A stretch of 64,000 nt of DNA from Eupeodes corollae (Eukaryota > Arthropoda > Insecta > Diptera > Syrphidae). A model generated the notes under the pieces. That model did not search any database and had not been told where the DNA came from. It was given only the letters and a program-made list of their open reading frames with translations. Shown here piece by piece: positions 9,571 to 22,465 of this stretch (the stretch's first letter is position 1; the number at the start of each line of letters is the position of its first letter). A program made the translations under genes and the position numbers. The stretch covers positions 6,510,001 through 6,574,000 of the forward strand of contig NC_079148.1 in assembly GCF_945859685.1 (NCBI RefSeq), in the 5' to 3' direction.

Positions 9571-12204
9571 ACGGCTAAATGAATTTTTTAACGAAATAAC
9601 TAGGGATTCTTTGTCTGTTTTGAACCTTGTACCAATTTTATCGGATCCCCTGTGCGATACAATGTAATGCGGAGTACCATAAAAGCTTCATCCTTAATTC
9701 GAAAACAATTCGAAAATGGTGAAGTTTTAAACAAAGTATTCTTCTCGAAAACCCAAACAGACAACTCTTGTGCTTTTGTCTGATTCATACAATCTCTTGT
9801 CGTCTTCTTTTTGGAAAGCGCTTATTGCAGACCTACTTTTAGTTCTTCAGTTGAATTTTTGAACTGGAAACACTGGATGCACTGATCTTTTTTAGGTTGA
9901 AAAAATCAAATGTTAAAATAGCCCCCAGTTCAAGTTTTCCTTAAAAATATCTCTCGCTCCCGGTATGCTAATTTAAATGTGCACTTATGGTACAAAACAA
10001 CAATCTACGGATTCACCCTTTGCCATTCTAACGCCAAAGAAGACGGCGCTGTTTTTCAAGTGAAACAAAAATATTAGAAACAGAGGGCAATTCTAGGTAG
10101 TTCCAGTGTGTAATTTTCAAATCTATGCTTATACTATAAAACTGAAGAGTTTGTTTGTTTGATTGAGTGTTTGAACCCGCTATTCTCAGGAACAACTTGT
10201 CTGATTCGAAAAATTCTTTCAATTTTTAATAGTCCATTAATTGAGGAATGCTATTTATAAATACAAATAAAGAATGTTTCAAAACCGAGGATTTTTTCCC
10301 TTTTGAGAGCTTCCACTGCGTGCGCTGCTGGAAACTGTTTAAGTGTTGCTGAAATAATATATGAAAGAATTGTTCCCCCTCAATAGTTCTTTTAAAAAAT
10401 CCGCAAAAGCATATTTCTATCTTTAAAAAGAGTTGGTTTACTATAACTTCTTTTATTTAAGCTAAATTTGTTTTGAAATAAGCTAGTGGTGGCTAAAACT
10501 AGGGCCATGTTGAGCTGATCCGCAGCACAAGAAGCTAACCAATCCCATTATTTGACTAAATCTTCAGACTTGTACTTGTTAAATAATGTTCCTAAAATTT
10601 AAAGCGTTCCCACACCCTTGAATTATATTTTGTTAAACCTTTTAACATTCTCAAAAACAAAATCATAAAACCCATATTTTGTTAATTTTTCAACCATATT
10701 TTCAAAATTCAAACTCAAACATCAAACCATCTTTTACATACATAAATATTATTTACCCCTTTAAAATATACAAACCTCGTCAAAAAGGACAAAGTTTTCG
10801 TTTGGTTTTTGATGGGGTTCAAACTTTCGGTCGGGGAGAATGATTAACAAGGATAAACTTAATCAGGCGTTGTTTTTGTTTGCCCTAAAATCGCTAATTT
10901 TCGTGCATGATGCGGGAAGATGGATTAAAAAGTTCTTCTTAAATTTTTAATGGCTAATCAATATGTTCAACGTGAAGGCGGTAGCGTTGGAGTTGAAGTT
11001 GGCGTTGGTGTTTTCGATAAAATAAATTGATGGATTTTCTGATTTATTTATAAAAATGTAACAAAAACTAAGGACAGACATTTTAACGCGTCTCACATCA
11101 TCACAGAAAGGGATTGATTTTCATAAATTAACCTTTTTTTCTGAAGCTGAGTTAATACCACTCTAAATCCTAATCCCTTTTTGTACTCAGAATCATTGGA
11201 AGGTTTTGAATTAGTTTGAAGGAAAAGATGGAGGAAAAAGTTTATGGCGCCACACCCGTTCGGGAAACAATTAACAATACACAAACAAAAACATATTCTT
11301 CTGGAATTCACGTGGGCGTCTTTTCATGTTCAAACTCACTCGACTTCCAGAAAAAGTTCTCCCACAATCTCTTAGGTACCTATAAGCTACCTTAAGTCCT
11401 ACTCGCTAATCCTCTTTTCTGGTGGAACAAAATTGCACAAAATATTCATCACACAACTGGCTTATTTGCGACGTTAGACGGATATTGCTCCATAGAACGG
11501 AACGACTCTATAATGATGCGACAAAAAAGTGATATCAAGTAACGCCAGTCACAGAGCGCGGTGCAGTCGCAGCCTACACACTAAAATGGTTGTGCTTCGC
11601 GCCGCAACAGATAATCGGCACTTAGCTTAGGATATTACCATGAATTATGTCTCAATCGGTGGCTCTTGGACAGCGCGGTCAAACATGACAAACTGTGCAT
11701 TGCTAGAGATGTGATGGCGTCGTCGTCGTCGTGGTCGTGTTGGTCCAGCAACACAACAGAGGGAAGGAGCTGAAAATGCATACGCCGCATCTCACCTCCA
11801 TTGCCGTTGAGCCTTTTAACAATCTCTATACCTGGCAATCTATAGCTCTAGCCCTGTGCTGCTTGTGTAAAAGGTTCTCAAGTCATTTGCACGTAGATGC
11901 ATTTATTTGCGATTAGTTCGGAGAGTCTCAGAGTTTTGTTGTGCCGTGGACAAGGTGACAAACATCAAATGAGGACAACAGAAATGGTTACGACGGACGA
12001 AGACCTATAGATGTAGAAATGGTCATGAGGATATATGGATCTTGCCATTTGTCTGGTGTCCCAAGGGACTTATCTACGACAGTTAACGATAACGAAGAAA
12101 CAACAATCAAACGAATTAGATTTTGTGTAAGGAATTCAGGAAGAAAACCACCAAATTAGCGTTAGAATTTTAGAAGTCTTGCAATTCCGTCAAGTTTTGT
12201 CTAA
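9571..12204. other. no recognisable gene
   Basis: AT-rich up to about 11300, then a more complex stretch at 11440-12180 with higher GC and several CG-containing words. The short open frames have no motif I recognise. No inverted or tandem repeat was seen apart from a GTC run near 11712-11726. Confidence 0.55.
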
Positions 12205-12470
12205 GTCCGGCTGCACACTTGCGTCATTTCAACTCATGGTGACTCTACGGTGCTGCAGTGCTTACAAATAAATTGAGTTACGCACACATGCCTTCGTTGA
12301 CGCATCGGCATCACGCCTCACTGATCACTGCGTCAACGGATATGCAGCTGAGTTTTCCTTGTCAAAATAGTCAATTATTTGATTCCTGTGTGTGGAATGT
12401 GTGCGTTGAACTCCTGCAATAACACCGCGTCACTACAACAACGTTTACATGACGCAAGTGTGCACAACGT
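12205..12470. mobile_element. small MITE with 15-bp terminal inverted repeats
   Basis: GCACACTTGCGTCAT at 12213-12227 is matched by its exact reverse complement at 12449-12463. Looser similarity extends a few bases outward and inward. The interval is about 260 bp, has no coding potential and repeats related CGCACACA/GTGTGCG words inside. The target duplication is unclear and the superfamily is not assigned. Confidence 0.65.
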
Positions 12471-14149
12471 CTTATGTTTCTGATAAGTCTTATCGAACTC
12501 CAAAAAGTAAAATCATCTTTCCAAAGAGTGATTCATCAGAGATAAATTAGGTCACAAGGGGGTTTTGTTTTAGAACTTATAATTTCTGTTCAAAAGAAAG
12601 TTTCAAATTAATTTCATAACTAACCGTTATCTCTTGATGAATAATTGTATTCCATTCGATCCGCTCTTCCAGTCCCTTTGGTTACATTACCGACCAAATA
12701 AACCCTTCTTATCTCTCTCTCTCTCTCGTACTTTGCTGATTGAATTCCTCAAAAAACTTATTGACCCTCATTTTGGAATCCAATAAAAGTCATCCGCTAA
12801 CTAATATTAATCAATTTTGTTTGTTTAATGCCAACATTTCCTCCATTTTTTCCAGTTGCTGTTGTTGTTGTTACTCAAACAAAAAATAGGAAGAAAAATA
12901 TCTTTTTCCTTAAACTTTCATTCTATATCATCAGATACAAACAAACAACTCTCATTTAAGCTCAACAAAACACCAAGAATAAGACCATCTCAGGACCAAC
13001 TGCCAAACTCAAAACGCCTCTCCTTCTTGTCTTACAGCAGAATGTCGCCCATCTTCCCATCCCTTTCTATTTCCATATAAATGGAATGCCAGAAAATTTT
13101 CCGCTCAATTAAACAACAAAACAACTTCAAGATGTTCCATCTCAGCCTCGAGTTTTCGACGAGGACGACGACGCACGCGACGACGAAGTATAGAATTTTC
13201 TATTCGAAAATAATCACTTTTGCAATTAATCACATGACAGTGCTTCAAGGCTATGTAGGTTTATGTATAGAAAGAAAGGAGATGGGTGAGTATTGGTAAT
13301 TGTGTGGCGCCCGGGTGAAGGTTATACCCACCATTTTCATTTTTCCGTTCATCTGACCCAAACTTTCTCAACGTCAATTTCATGTATACGAAGCTGGTGT
13401 GTAGGTATAGAAATATTATCATTTGCTCATCGAACTGGATTTCAAAAACAACAATCCTTCCTTCGTTACTTTATTCGTCCTTCTTCCTTCGTCCTTACAT
13501 CGTTGTTGTTCATAGTGAAAGTTTGTTTTTCATGATTTTTTTCTTTGTTCGAGGCAAAAAGAGGAAAAATCAGTTTTATGGGAAACGTTATGCATATTCA
13601 TGAATTAAAAAAGCACCCAAGGATCCATCGGACTGTTAATTAAGGACGAAAAAAAATATGAGACGAAAAAATGCACATAGTACAATACTCTCTACATTTT
13701 AGATACACCAGTGTTGACCTTCAACGTAGGAAAGGATTCAAAAAAAAACAAAAGTTCTAAAAAAAAGAAAAACTATAGGAACGAGTTGCATTATAATTTT
13801 CTATGATGTCTAACGGGTCCCAGCTGGGAATTTCGTTTCAAAAGCGATACACGAGCAAACATCTGTTTTAGCCAAAGGGCTTTGTGGATGAATATATATG
13901 GAGCAAAAAAAGAAGAACTTGAAACATGTAGGATGAGAATAGTTGGTACTCAGAATTTCAAGTGAATTTCTCCAAACTATAATACGTCTTTTACAAGTTG
14001 GTTTGGAACAGAAAAATCAATCCTCTTCTAAGGCCTGATATTTGCTAAGTAATAACTCCTAGACTTGCTTAGTTCCATTGTACGAGTAGTAAAAACTTTG
14101 CAGATAAATTAACAAGGGGAGATTCGGGTCTTCTGGAAATTTAACAAGT
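12471..14149. other. no recognisable gene
   Basis: Single-copy-looking DNA with a polypyrimidine/CTG-rich patch near 12840-12880 and homopolymer runs. Open frames of 60-80 residues in several frames at 12856-13603 have no recognisable motifs. No transposon ends were seen. Confidence 0.55.
12712..12727. repeat. (TC)8 microsatellite
   Basis: Eight uninterrupted TC units. Confidence 0.9.
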
Positions 14150-14300
14150 GGCTTCGATTTCAATTGTTACTTCGGTTTCCAAATCCTGTTCTCTCCAATT
14201 CATGTGAACCATTGTCATCTTAGTTCTGTGGTACAATTGCTAGAGTCCCACAAGGATCAGTTCTTGGGCCTGACCTTTACAATTGATCTGCTTCTATCTC
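14150..14300 (+). mobile_element. RT fragment (VPQGSVLGP motif)
   Basis: Positions about 14247-14273 translate to RVPQGSVLGP, the conserved block of non-LTR reverse transcriptases between the palm motif and YADD. The flanks are too decayed to extend with confidence. It lies upstream of, and in the wrong order for, the palm-type relic at 14735, so they are probably separate. Confidence 0.55.
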
Positions 14301-14734
14301 TTTCAAATTATAAATTGATCATAAACATTATTTCAGGTATTAACAATAAATAAGAGGTACCTTTAAATTACTCTCTAGACAGCATCTAGATTTAAGAGAT
14401 TGGAAGTTTTTTTGGACCCAACGAACGTTAACGATACGATTGAATTTCCGAAGATTTTAGAAGGTAAAATCAGGAGGTATTGATTCGTCTTTATAAAATT
14501 TTGGTTTTATTGTAACCCGGAAGCTTTTTATATTTAGTACAACTTCATAAGGTTTTCAGAGATATGCCTTTAATAGGTTTCAAGAAATTTTAATTAATGA
14601 GCTAATATGCAATTGCAGAAGTCGTTGTAAAAACTAAACAAGGTAAGCAACTAACAGAAGTTACAATTACAATACTGTTTTCGAAAAACTGATACTGAAA
14701 GTGCCTAGCATAATAAAAGAAAAAAGAAGTCTTA

Positions 14735-14990
14735 TTTCGATCCAACAGTTTGGATATAATAATAAACCGTTTGTCGAATTAAGAATATGGTAGAAGGAGC
14801 ACTTGAAGAAAAACAAGTAAGCTTGCATGTATTCTTAGATGTTGTTCAAGCCTTAGATACAATTTGGCACTTGAAACTTAAAGGCAATCTCCATAGAGAC
14901 CTTCCCGGAAAATTCTACGAAATATTAACATAAAACATTAACAACCGAAGCTTTCTACTATAGTCCGTCGAAGCTTTTTTAAGTCGAGAA
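14735..14990 (+). mobile_element. RT fragment (palm-like block)
   Basis: A QQFGYN block (about 14742-14760) precedes LHVFLDVVQALDTIWHLKLK (about 14822-14882), which matches the QFGFR and FLDVxxAFDxVWH spacing of jockey-type RTs. The catalytic Asp region is recognisable, but the surrounding frames are broken. Nothing was identified from 15000 to 15530 beyond a short GAT run near 15355-15370. Confidence 0.6.
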
Positions 14991-15534
14991 ACCTTGCCGT
15001 AACATTTAAGCTGCTGTTGTACATGACTATGGTTCTGCAAGTAAATAAAAGACAAAAAAGGAAGAATGGTTCCGGAGACGGTACTACAATTATGAATCCT
15101 GAAGCAGATATCGTCAAAAAAAACAGTAGCCTCTTGGTGAGTTAGACACCAGCTTCACATAAGTGAAAAGGAAACAGCCCCCAAAAAGTTCCTTGAAGAA
15201 CATTTTGTGGTAGGCCATAGCATGCCAGACCATGCTAACACTAGAGAAATTGTGCAGCCCAGAAGGCTAAAAGCCTCGTGAAGCACAACTGGATGACGTC
15301 AGCTAGCGATGGCTATAAATGGAGGGATTTGTTGATCCTAGTTGTCAAGCCGATTATGATGATGATGATGAACTGAACCTTTAATATATGTACTTTCTTT
15401 ATATTCTCGTAAATTGCAGGTAATATTTGCAGACCATTCAAAAATGTTGTAACCCTCTTTTAATAAGATTAACTCTTTAAACGCATCTTTATACAAGGTA
15501 TCTATGAAGTACATCCTAAATAACAGCAAATACC

Positions 15535-17547
15535 TAATCAGAGCTCTAAAGTGCTAGCTTGATACGGCCACAACAGCGAAACCCCTAGTTTGATGACGAA
15601 TGCCGGCAGGCACACGAACCGATACAAGAGGCATACAAAACGTCGCTGCACAAAACGGCTAGAGCTGCTCGCGAGCTCTACGACCAGAAGAGGAGAGAGG
15701 AACACCGGCTTCTTAGATGGAAAAAAAAGAGAGCATGAACATGATCACAACAGGAATGAGGTTCGTAAATTTTACCAAAAGGTAAAAACACCACCCAAGG
15801 GTACCAGCCACGAACCAAAGCCTGTAAAGACGATCAGGGGAACATCGTAGTAGAACCGCAGTCGATTTTGAGAATATGGAAAGATCACTTCTCCAAATTA
15901 TATAACAATGATTTATAATTTTGACCATATTAAATTATATAACGGCGACGACGAACCGAATTCCGCTGTAAGGGAGATAGAACCACTCAACCTCGGCAAC
16001 GCAGATCAACAATTCCGCCTACCGACCTTGACGAAGTGAAGATAGCTATATCTAAACTTAAGTCAAACAAAGCTGCTAGAGCTGACGGCATCGCTGCCGA
16101 ATTATTCAAAGCAGCAGGCGATGACTTGGTACGGAGCATGCACCAACTCATCTGCAAAATATGGTCGGAAGAAAGCATGCCCGATGAGTGGAATCTCAGC
16201 ATAGTGTGCCCGATACATAAGAAAGGAGACCCTCTAAACTGCGCCAACTACAGAGGCATCAGTCTCCTTAACATTGCGTATAAGATCCTCTCTGCCGTAT
16301 TATGTGAACGTCTGAAGCCATTCGTCAACAACCTGGTTGGTCCTTATCAGTGTGGCTTCAGACCAGGAAAGTCCACTATCGACCAAATATTCACACTACG
16401 GCAGATCTTGAAAAAAACCCAGGAGCTTCAAATCGATACCCACCATCTCTTTATCGATTTTAAAGCCGCGTATGGCAGCATCTATAGGGAAGAGCTCTAC
16501 AGAGCAATGTCTAGTTTTGGCATCCCTGTCAAACTTATCCGTTTGTGCAGAATGACGATGAAGAATGCACGCTGCTCTATCAAGGTCGGAAAAGATCTTA
16601 CCGATGCATTTGATGTCAAAAAAGGTTTTAGACAAGGCGATGCACTGTCATGCGACTTCTTCAACATCGTTCTGGAAAAAATTGTGCAAAACTCAACCGT
16701 CAACACTAGAGGCACAATCTTCCAAAGATCCATCCAATTACTCGGATACGCAGATGATGTTGACATTATTGGAAGATCAAAGCGTAATGTCAGTGGAGCG
16801 TTTTTGACCATTGCCACGAAATCGAAGAAGATGGGGGCAAGACCAACTATATGCTGTCATCATAAAAGGACACTGAACAACGACGTCTTGGACAAAACTT
16901 CACCATGGACAGCTATAACTTTGAGGAAGTTAAGGACTTTGTCTACCTAGGCACCGCTATAAACACAGATAACGATACCAACGCTGAAATCAAACGAAGA
17001 ATTACTCGCTGCTTCTTTGGACTTATGTAGAAGGTAGTTGAGAAGTAAAGTCCTCTCTCGAGCATCTAAAATCATCATTTAAAAGACACTCATCATCTCG
17101 GTTCTCATTTACGGCGCTGAAGCCTGGAGCCTGTCAAAGAAAGATTAGAGCGTCTTAGGTTAGGATGCTTCGAGAGAAAAAATCTTCGGGTGATTTTCGG
17201 TCCCTTATGCGTAGATGGAGAATGGAGGAGAAGATATAACGACGAACTCTACGGGCTGCACAGCGACACTGACATAATTAACAGAACTAAAGTCGAACGG
17301 CTTAGATGGCTAGGTCATGAAGAGCGAATGCACATTAACGCTTCAGACCGAAAGGTCTTCGAATCCAATCCCGAGGGACGGCGCAGTAGAGGAAGACCGC
17401 CACTCAGGTGGCTCTCGCAGGTGGGTGAAGACCTCAACCAACTTGTCGTGCGAGACTGCAGACAGCTTGCTAGGGACCGAGCTGGCTGCAGACGCATGTT
17501 GGTTGAGACCCAGGTCCGCCCCGGACTATAGTGCCACCTTAAGTAAG
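15535..17547 (+). mobile_element. (TAAG)n LINE, long 5'-truncated copy, subfamily B
   Basis: It starts within the linker between endonuclease and RT; similarity to the copy at 52291-54475 begins near 15535. It runs through RT and the C-terminal domain to the 3' end CCACCTTAAGTAAGTA at 17532-17547. The C-terminal block at 17190-17531 is open and reads WRRRYNDELYGLHSD, then RLRWLGHEERM, then RSRGRPPLRW. The endonuclease is absent. A clear duplication was not found. Subfamily B is distinguished by WRRRYNDE and VRPGL/VRPEL C-termini, against WRRRWNDE and ALVHT in subfamily A. Confidence 0.9.
16036..16950 (+). pseudogene. LINE reverse transcriptase, longest surviving open frame
   Basis: 304 residues open. 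Blocks in order: LKSNKAARADGIAAELF (residues about 7-23), NYRGISLLNIAYKILSAVLC (about 71-90), QCGFRPGKSTIDQIFTLRQI (about 106-125), the palm motif HHLFIDFKAAYGSIYREELY (about 135-154, catalytic Asp in FIDF), GFRQGDALSCDFFNIVLEK (about 197-215), and LLGYADDVDIIGR (about 234-246, catalytic YADD). The frame is lost at about residue 265, where the downstream thumb should follow. An in-frame stop near 17027 and frameshifts follow. It would copy LINE RNA into DNA at the target site. The core motifs are intact, so decay is recent compared with the other relics here. Confidence 0.9.
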
Positions 17548-17872
17548 TATGGAACTAAATCAAAGCCTGTTTGAAAGTTAACGAAAATTAGAATGGCCAT
17601 TGATATTTCAAATACTGTTCAGGAATAATTCGTAAAGTTTTTTTTCACTTGGTAAGAAAATAACCAATTACCTTCGAAATAAGCAGATTTAAGCCACTTC
17701 GAGATTGAAATCAAGATAAAGAAGGAATAGCTGATGATTGACCATAAGAGTTTTTCGGAGTTCGGTATCGTCTCTCAAGGTTTAGTCCTGTTCTTCTTTA
17801 CTTAAATGGATAAATGCGGGTGGAAGACACAATTGACTTTTGTAAGCATGAAATAAATGTATTAAAATTATA
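17548..17872. other. short unassigned stretch
   Basis: AT-rich sequence with no recognisable feature between a LINE 3' end and a SINE. Confidence 0.5.
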
Positions 17873-18112
17873 TGGTGCAACAGCTCTTAGATAAACAAGG
17901 CCTAGTGACTAACAACTCTCAACATTTCCTGGTTACGAGTATTATTAGTGTTAGAGGGGACCTACATTTCTTATCACGAATTTAAAAAGGCTAATTTCTA
18001 AAGTACTAATCCAGAAAACAACTACTCTTGGACGATTTGTCCATTCCTCGCAAGAGACAGTACTAGTAAAAAAGGTTAAGGTGTCACATGCAAGGATTGA
18101 AGGCCTCTGGCT
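17873..18112 (-). mobile_element. SINE copy 3, decayed
   Basis: The reverse complement follows the SINE: remains of the B box and the CCACC joint, GTACTGTCTCTTGCGAGGAA, GTAGGTCCCCTCTA, GTTGAGAGTTG, TAGTCACTAGGCC and a CTGTTGC end. The A-box half of the head is lost. It is more diverged than the copies at 7116 and 49365. Confidence 0.8.
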
Positions 18113-18279
18113 ACTACACACAAATTCATTTCAAATACTCATTAAAGTAGTTCCCCAAGTATACTTCATGTTCCATTACTTGTTGTGGTAGATCCCTCAG
18201 TATTTTTCAGGATAATGTCTCAACAAGTGAATGTGTTATGAAAAAGTCGGTCTCTTCATTTACCGAAAGAGAAGTTTTA

Positions 18280-18720
18280 ACATGAAAGCATTAAATTGAG
18301 TTTTCAAAAAAGTGATGGCAAAGTCGCTTTATAAGAAGTTACCCCGTCTTGTTGGAACCGAACATCATCGGTCAACATGGATCAATAACTTTCACCATTC
18401 AGACTTTGTTCATTTCGAAGAAATAAGGACCGATGATACCGCCAGAGTGTCAACCACACCAAAAAGTCAATCCTAATGAATATAATAGTGATTCGATAAT
18501 GACTTGAGGATTTTATTGGCCCTTGATACTTCAATTTTGCTTATTCAAGAAGCCAGTTAACCAAAAATGATCTTCTTCACTAAACACCTTAAAATGGTCG
18601 AAATGCACTATGAGCTTTGCAAAAAAATCTAATTAAATATCCACAATTTGGCGACGTTGTTTTGGCGTCAAACAATTCAAGAACGATGAAATGTCAAATG
18701 TTATTAAGGAGAACTGTCAA
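18280..18720 (-). mobile_element. mariner transposase relic
   Basis: Minus-strand pieces read VFSEEDHFWLTGFLNKQN (about 18593-18540), a block ending HSGGIIGPYFFEM near 18440-18400, and a degraded NKTG block where the family has QQDG (about 18358-18340). These are in mariner order, with an internal deletion and stops. It is an older relative of the mariner at 1598, and no terminal repeats were found. Confidence 0.75.
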
Positions 18721-20495
18721 AACAGTTTGACATTTTCAACTGTCAAACCTTAGAAAAAAACCATCGAAGAAACTAACTCCTAGAATTCAAAAATAAAATG
18801 CAAACGTTTTAACAAAATTTGACCCTTTTCACTACCGTTAAGACCATGTTTATAAATGAAAACGAGATCAACTTAAATATCAATTGCAAAAATTGCTGAA
18901 ATTCAACTGAACTTCTATTCATCCCTTTTAATATGCATCTGCAGCACATAACTAAACCTGCACCATGAGGAAAATGTACCTATTGTAAAAATGAAACTAT
19001 CGGGTTTTGTAGCTTTATTCGAAGAATACGCGTTTTCAACCATCATCATCATCATCAAAGAGAAAAGAGGCATCATCATTGTGTATCAACCTCTCTCCTC
19101 CAAACTCCAACCATCAGTGACCCATTCAGCTGATACACATTGTTCAACCCTTTCCATATCCACACGATGCGATGCGGATATATCCCAACCCAACCCATCA
19201 CCAGCCAATATAGTTTACACGACGAGTATCGATGATGAAGAAGGACTCCTTCATACCTATTTCTTGCTTTTGCTCTTCAGTTCGAGTCTTCTGCAACATC
19301 AGTGCCTGGCAATCCCCGGGTGGTTAGTTAATGCAAATATTGATCTTTAATAAACATGCAAAGTTCTGCTTTTCCTTGGAGGATTCTACCTACTTTCTCA
19401 TGCGGAGGCCGACCTACTCTCTTCTATACATCAGTCTTTCCACCCAAAAAATTGCAAGGCAAAGTATTCCTACCTCTACCTTCCAACTTATCTACGATAG
19501 AAAAAAAAAAAGAATTCTGAGAATTCTGGGAGCCGTAGGGTTCTTTTCCTTTTCCATACCAGTTACCAGCGCAGCACAAGCTCCAATTCCAGCGACATAA
19601 CGTCCTCCTCATCATATTGCGTATACAAACTCAACTTGTTCTCTCGTTCATATCGATGATGGAAATTCAATTTCGGTTTTTGGGATTCGTATGTATATTT
19701 TGAGAGGAATGGCAGGGAAGTCGAGGTATATGGATACAGGACATGCGGGAAGTTCAAATTCCGCAACTACCTCTAACTCTAACAGTCTAACTAACTACCC
19801 TGCCTGCTGCAGAGTGTCTATGTGTACTATGTTCGATGTAAAGTATCAACCAGTGAAAGCAATGTTTATGAATGCAAACATTGCGGCAACACAGGACACA
19901 AAGCAAATATTTCCCATCAGGACTCGCGATTTATGAAGGACAATATTAGTTATAGTATATTGCTTGCCAAGGACATCTCTCTTTCTCTTTCCCTCTCGCT
20001 CATATCACATGAGGACATGTTATTGTTTTCTTTTTTTCTGCTGTTGTAATTTTCTTGTTTGTTTTCACTTTGTTTAGGGTTTTTCTTTTTTTGGTTTGTT
20101 GTTGTTTTTGGTTCAATAGAACCGCAGTCAGGTCGGTTAAGGGTGCGGATACGAGTCGGAAAAACACAAAAAAAAAGTAGACAGGAAATATATAGGGCAT
20201 CAAACTGTTGCAAAAATAATCTCAGTAAAGTTGATTCCATGGTTGGCATATGAAGTTAGATATTGTGGGCTTAATTTGACATGACAGGCGAGGGTTCAAA
20301 AAGTTTGATATGGATCTTTAAAAATGAAATTAACATTTTCGACTTCAAAAATATCGGGGAGGTTAAGTTGAATGAACCGCTAGTTGGAGAGAAGGAACTG
20401 AAAACTTGAAGGAAGAAGGTCAAATCGAAAAGAGTGGAAAAAGAAATTTCGATTTCTTAAGAAAGTTACAGAAATCGATTGATATTTTTATATCT
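18721..20495. other. no recognisable gene
   Basis: Mixed-composition DNA with a CAT/ATC run near 19040-19055, a (CTCTTT)-like pyrimidine patch near 19978-20000 and T-rich stretches. The open frames of about 119 and 99 residues have low-complexity content (runs of I, L, K, N or E) and no motif. Two GTTTGACA/TGTCAAAC motifs sit at about 18716-18757. Confidence 0.5.
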
Positions 20496-20499
20496 CGAG

Positions 20500-21150
20500 T
20501 TTGACTTTCTATACTTACAGTTCCAAGAGTTTGTTGCAGTGGCTTCTTCTTAACAAGAAAGTTGATTATACTCGATTCAGCTATGCTCTCTTCTTTCCTT
20601 TTCTTGCTAACTCTGGTGTACCACAAGGTAGACACTTAGGTCCTCTCCTTTTTTTCCTCACTTATACTGATATGCAGTTGACTTCTAAATTTTGTTTGTA
20701 CATGATTTTTACCTAAGACCTCGACAGTTTCTCAGTCTGGTAAAAATAAAACTGCTTAGATCTTAACATAAACAAATGCCAGTCGATAACCTTTTCCATA
20801 AAGCAAGTAAGGACTTTAGACCGTCAATACTTTCTTCAATTTATTCCCACTTTTTGAGCTTATTTGTGACCTAGGTAACTTATGTGAGAAAGTAAAAATT
20901 ATATTAACCGCTTTTCACCTTAAATAGGCCTCCAAGTAGGGTCTTCTTATCAAGGTGTACAAATTTCAAGAATTGAAAACATTCAAAGACGATTCCCTTG
21001 ATTTGCCTTTCAAGATTTTAAAATGCATAAAGGTTTTAATGGCCTATTAACTATTTTAAAAATTGGTCTTTAGCAAAACAAATTTCTACAAGCGGAAACC
21101 AACGCTCAATTTTGTTAAGAGCCTAGATTGGTCAAGCACCGCTTACCAAT
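20500..21150 (+). mobile_element. LINE relic, RT and C-terminal part
   Basis: SGVPQGRHLGPLLFFLTYTD (about 20611-20670) is the conserved RT block. After further decay, LNINKCQSITFSIK (about 20760-20805) and ISRIENIQRRFP (about 20970-20997) match the post-YADD and C-terminal blocks of jockey-like elements. The YADD motif itself is unreadable. Confidence 0.75.
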
Positions 21151-21164
21151 AAAATTGTGTGATC

Positions 21165-22465
21165 AGCATAATACGCAGCAAAGCACGACAACACTTTCGA
21201 CAACGGATTCAGGCTCATAGTTTTTACTTTGGGCGAAACGTCATGGTAGCCAGTACGCGTTTTCCACACCTCAACATCCACAAAGGAACTTGGACTTCTC
21301 CAGATCAATCTACCGTCAACCAGACCATATTGCGATCGACGCCAGACACGCTTTCACCATTATGGATGTACGAACTTTCCGAGGAGCTTACATCGACTCA
21401 GACCACAACCTCGTTGAAGCCAAGGAAGCACTTCGGATTTTCAGACCCAAGGCAAAACAGGGAGATGCTGATAGAAGGTGCAACGTCGAATGGCTACAAT
21501 CGCAAGAGATTGTCAAAACTGTTTCCAACCGAGTTACAAGTAACCTCTCTCGAAGTTCTCTGCCGCCAAGGAAGCCTCATCGAATGTGCTGGGTTTCAAG
21601 CAGCCACCAACAAGGTTTAATGGGGACTGTCAACAGCCAAACGCGACTAAACAACAGGAACGCAAATCGGCGCGCCGCTGCATAAAAGGACGAGAGCTGC
21701 TCATGAGCTCTATGAGCAGAAGAGGCGAGAGGAACGCCGATTTCTCAGAAGGAAAAAGAGAGGGCATGAGAAGCGTGCGGTTGAAGATTTTGAGAGGTTT
21801 AAAAGCAGGGATAAAGTTCGAAAGTTTTATGAACAGGTGAAACGAAAGTTACAGGTATATAAACCTAGAACCGAAGGCTACAAAGACGAAAGTGGACAAA
21901 TCATAGTGGATTCGCAGTCAATGCTGAGGATATGGAAGGACCACTTTTGCAGAATGTTTAATGGCGTCGACGAACCGAATTTCGCTGTCAGGCAGGATGA
22001 TCTATCCAATATAAACGACGAAAACCAACAATCCCGTCATCCCGACTTAGAAGTAAAGATTGCCATATCTATGCTGAAGTCTAATAAAGCCGCTGGAACG
22101 GATGGCTTGAATGCCGAGCTCTTTAAAGCAGCTGCAGATAAGTTGGTTAGGAGCATGCACCAACTTATCTTTAAGATATGGTCGGAAGAAAGCATGCCCA
22201 ATGAATGGAACTTCAGTATTGTTTGCCCGATCCTGAAAAAAGGAGACCCTCTAAACTGCACCAACGATAGAGGAATCAGTCTACTTAACATCGCCTTTAA
22301 AATCTTCTCTGCCGTAATATGTGAACGTTTAAAGCCCATCGTCAACAACCTGATAGGTCCTTATCAGTGTGGTTTTAGACCAGGAAAGTCCACAGTTGAT
22401 CAAATATTCACATTACGGCAGATCCTGGAAAAAAACCCAAGAACACAAAATCGACACCCACCATC
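21165..22465 (+). mobile_element. (TAAG)n LINE, endonuclease-to-palm part of a split copy
   Basis: The endonuclease C-terminal half is visible across two frames: FPHLNIHKGTWTSPDQSTVN (about 21258-21317) then HIAIDARHAFTIMDVRTFRG and IDSDHNLVEAK (about 21330-21425). The linker leads into the open frame at 21837-22565, with SMLKSNKAAGTDGLNAELF, ICERLKPIVNNLIGPYQCGF and GKSTVDQIFTLRQIL. The sequence is cut at 22465, inside the codons before the palm motif, by a hAT element, and continues at 23626. The two halves join cleanly when the hAT and one 8-bp repeat are removed. Confidence 0.9.

Noticed and set aside
19978..20110. Gene start in a pyrimidine- and T-rich region
   Set aside because: Frames of about 64-99 residues consist mainly of simple-sequence translations.
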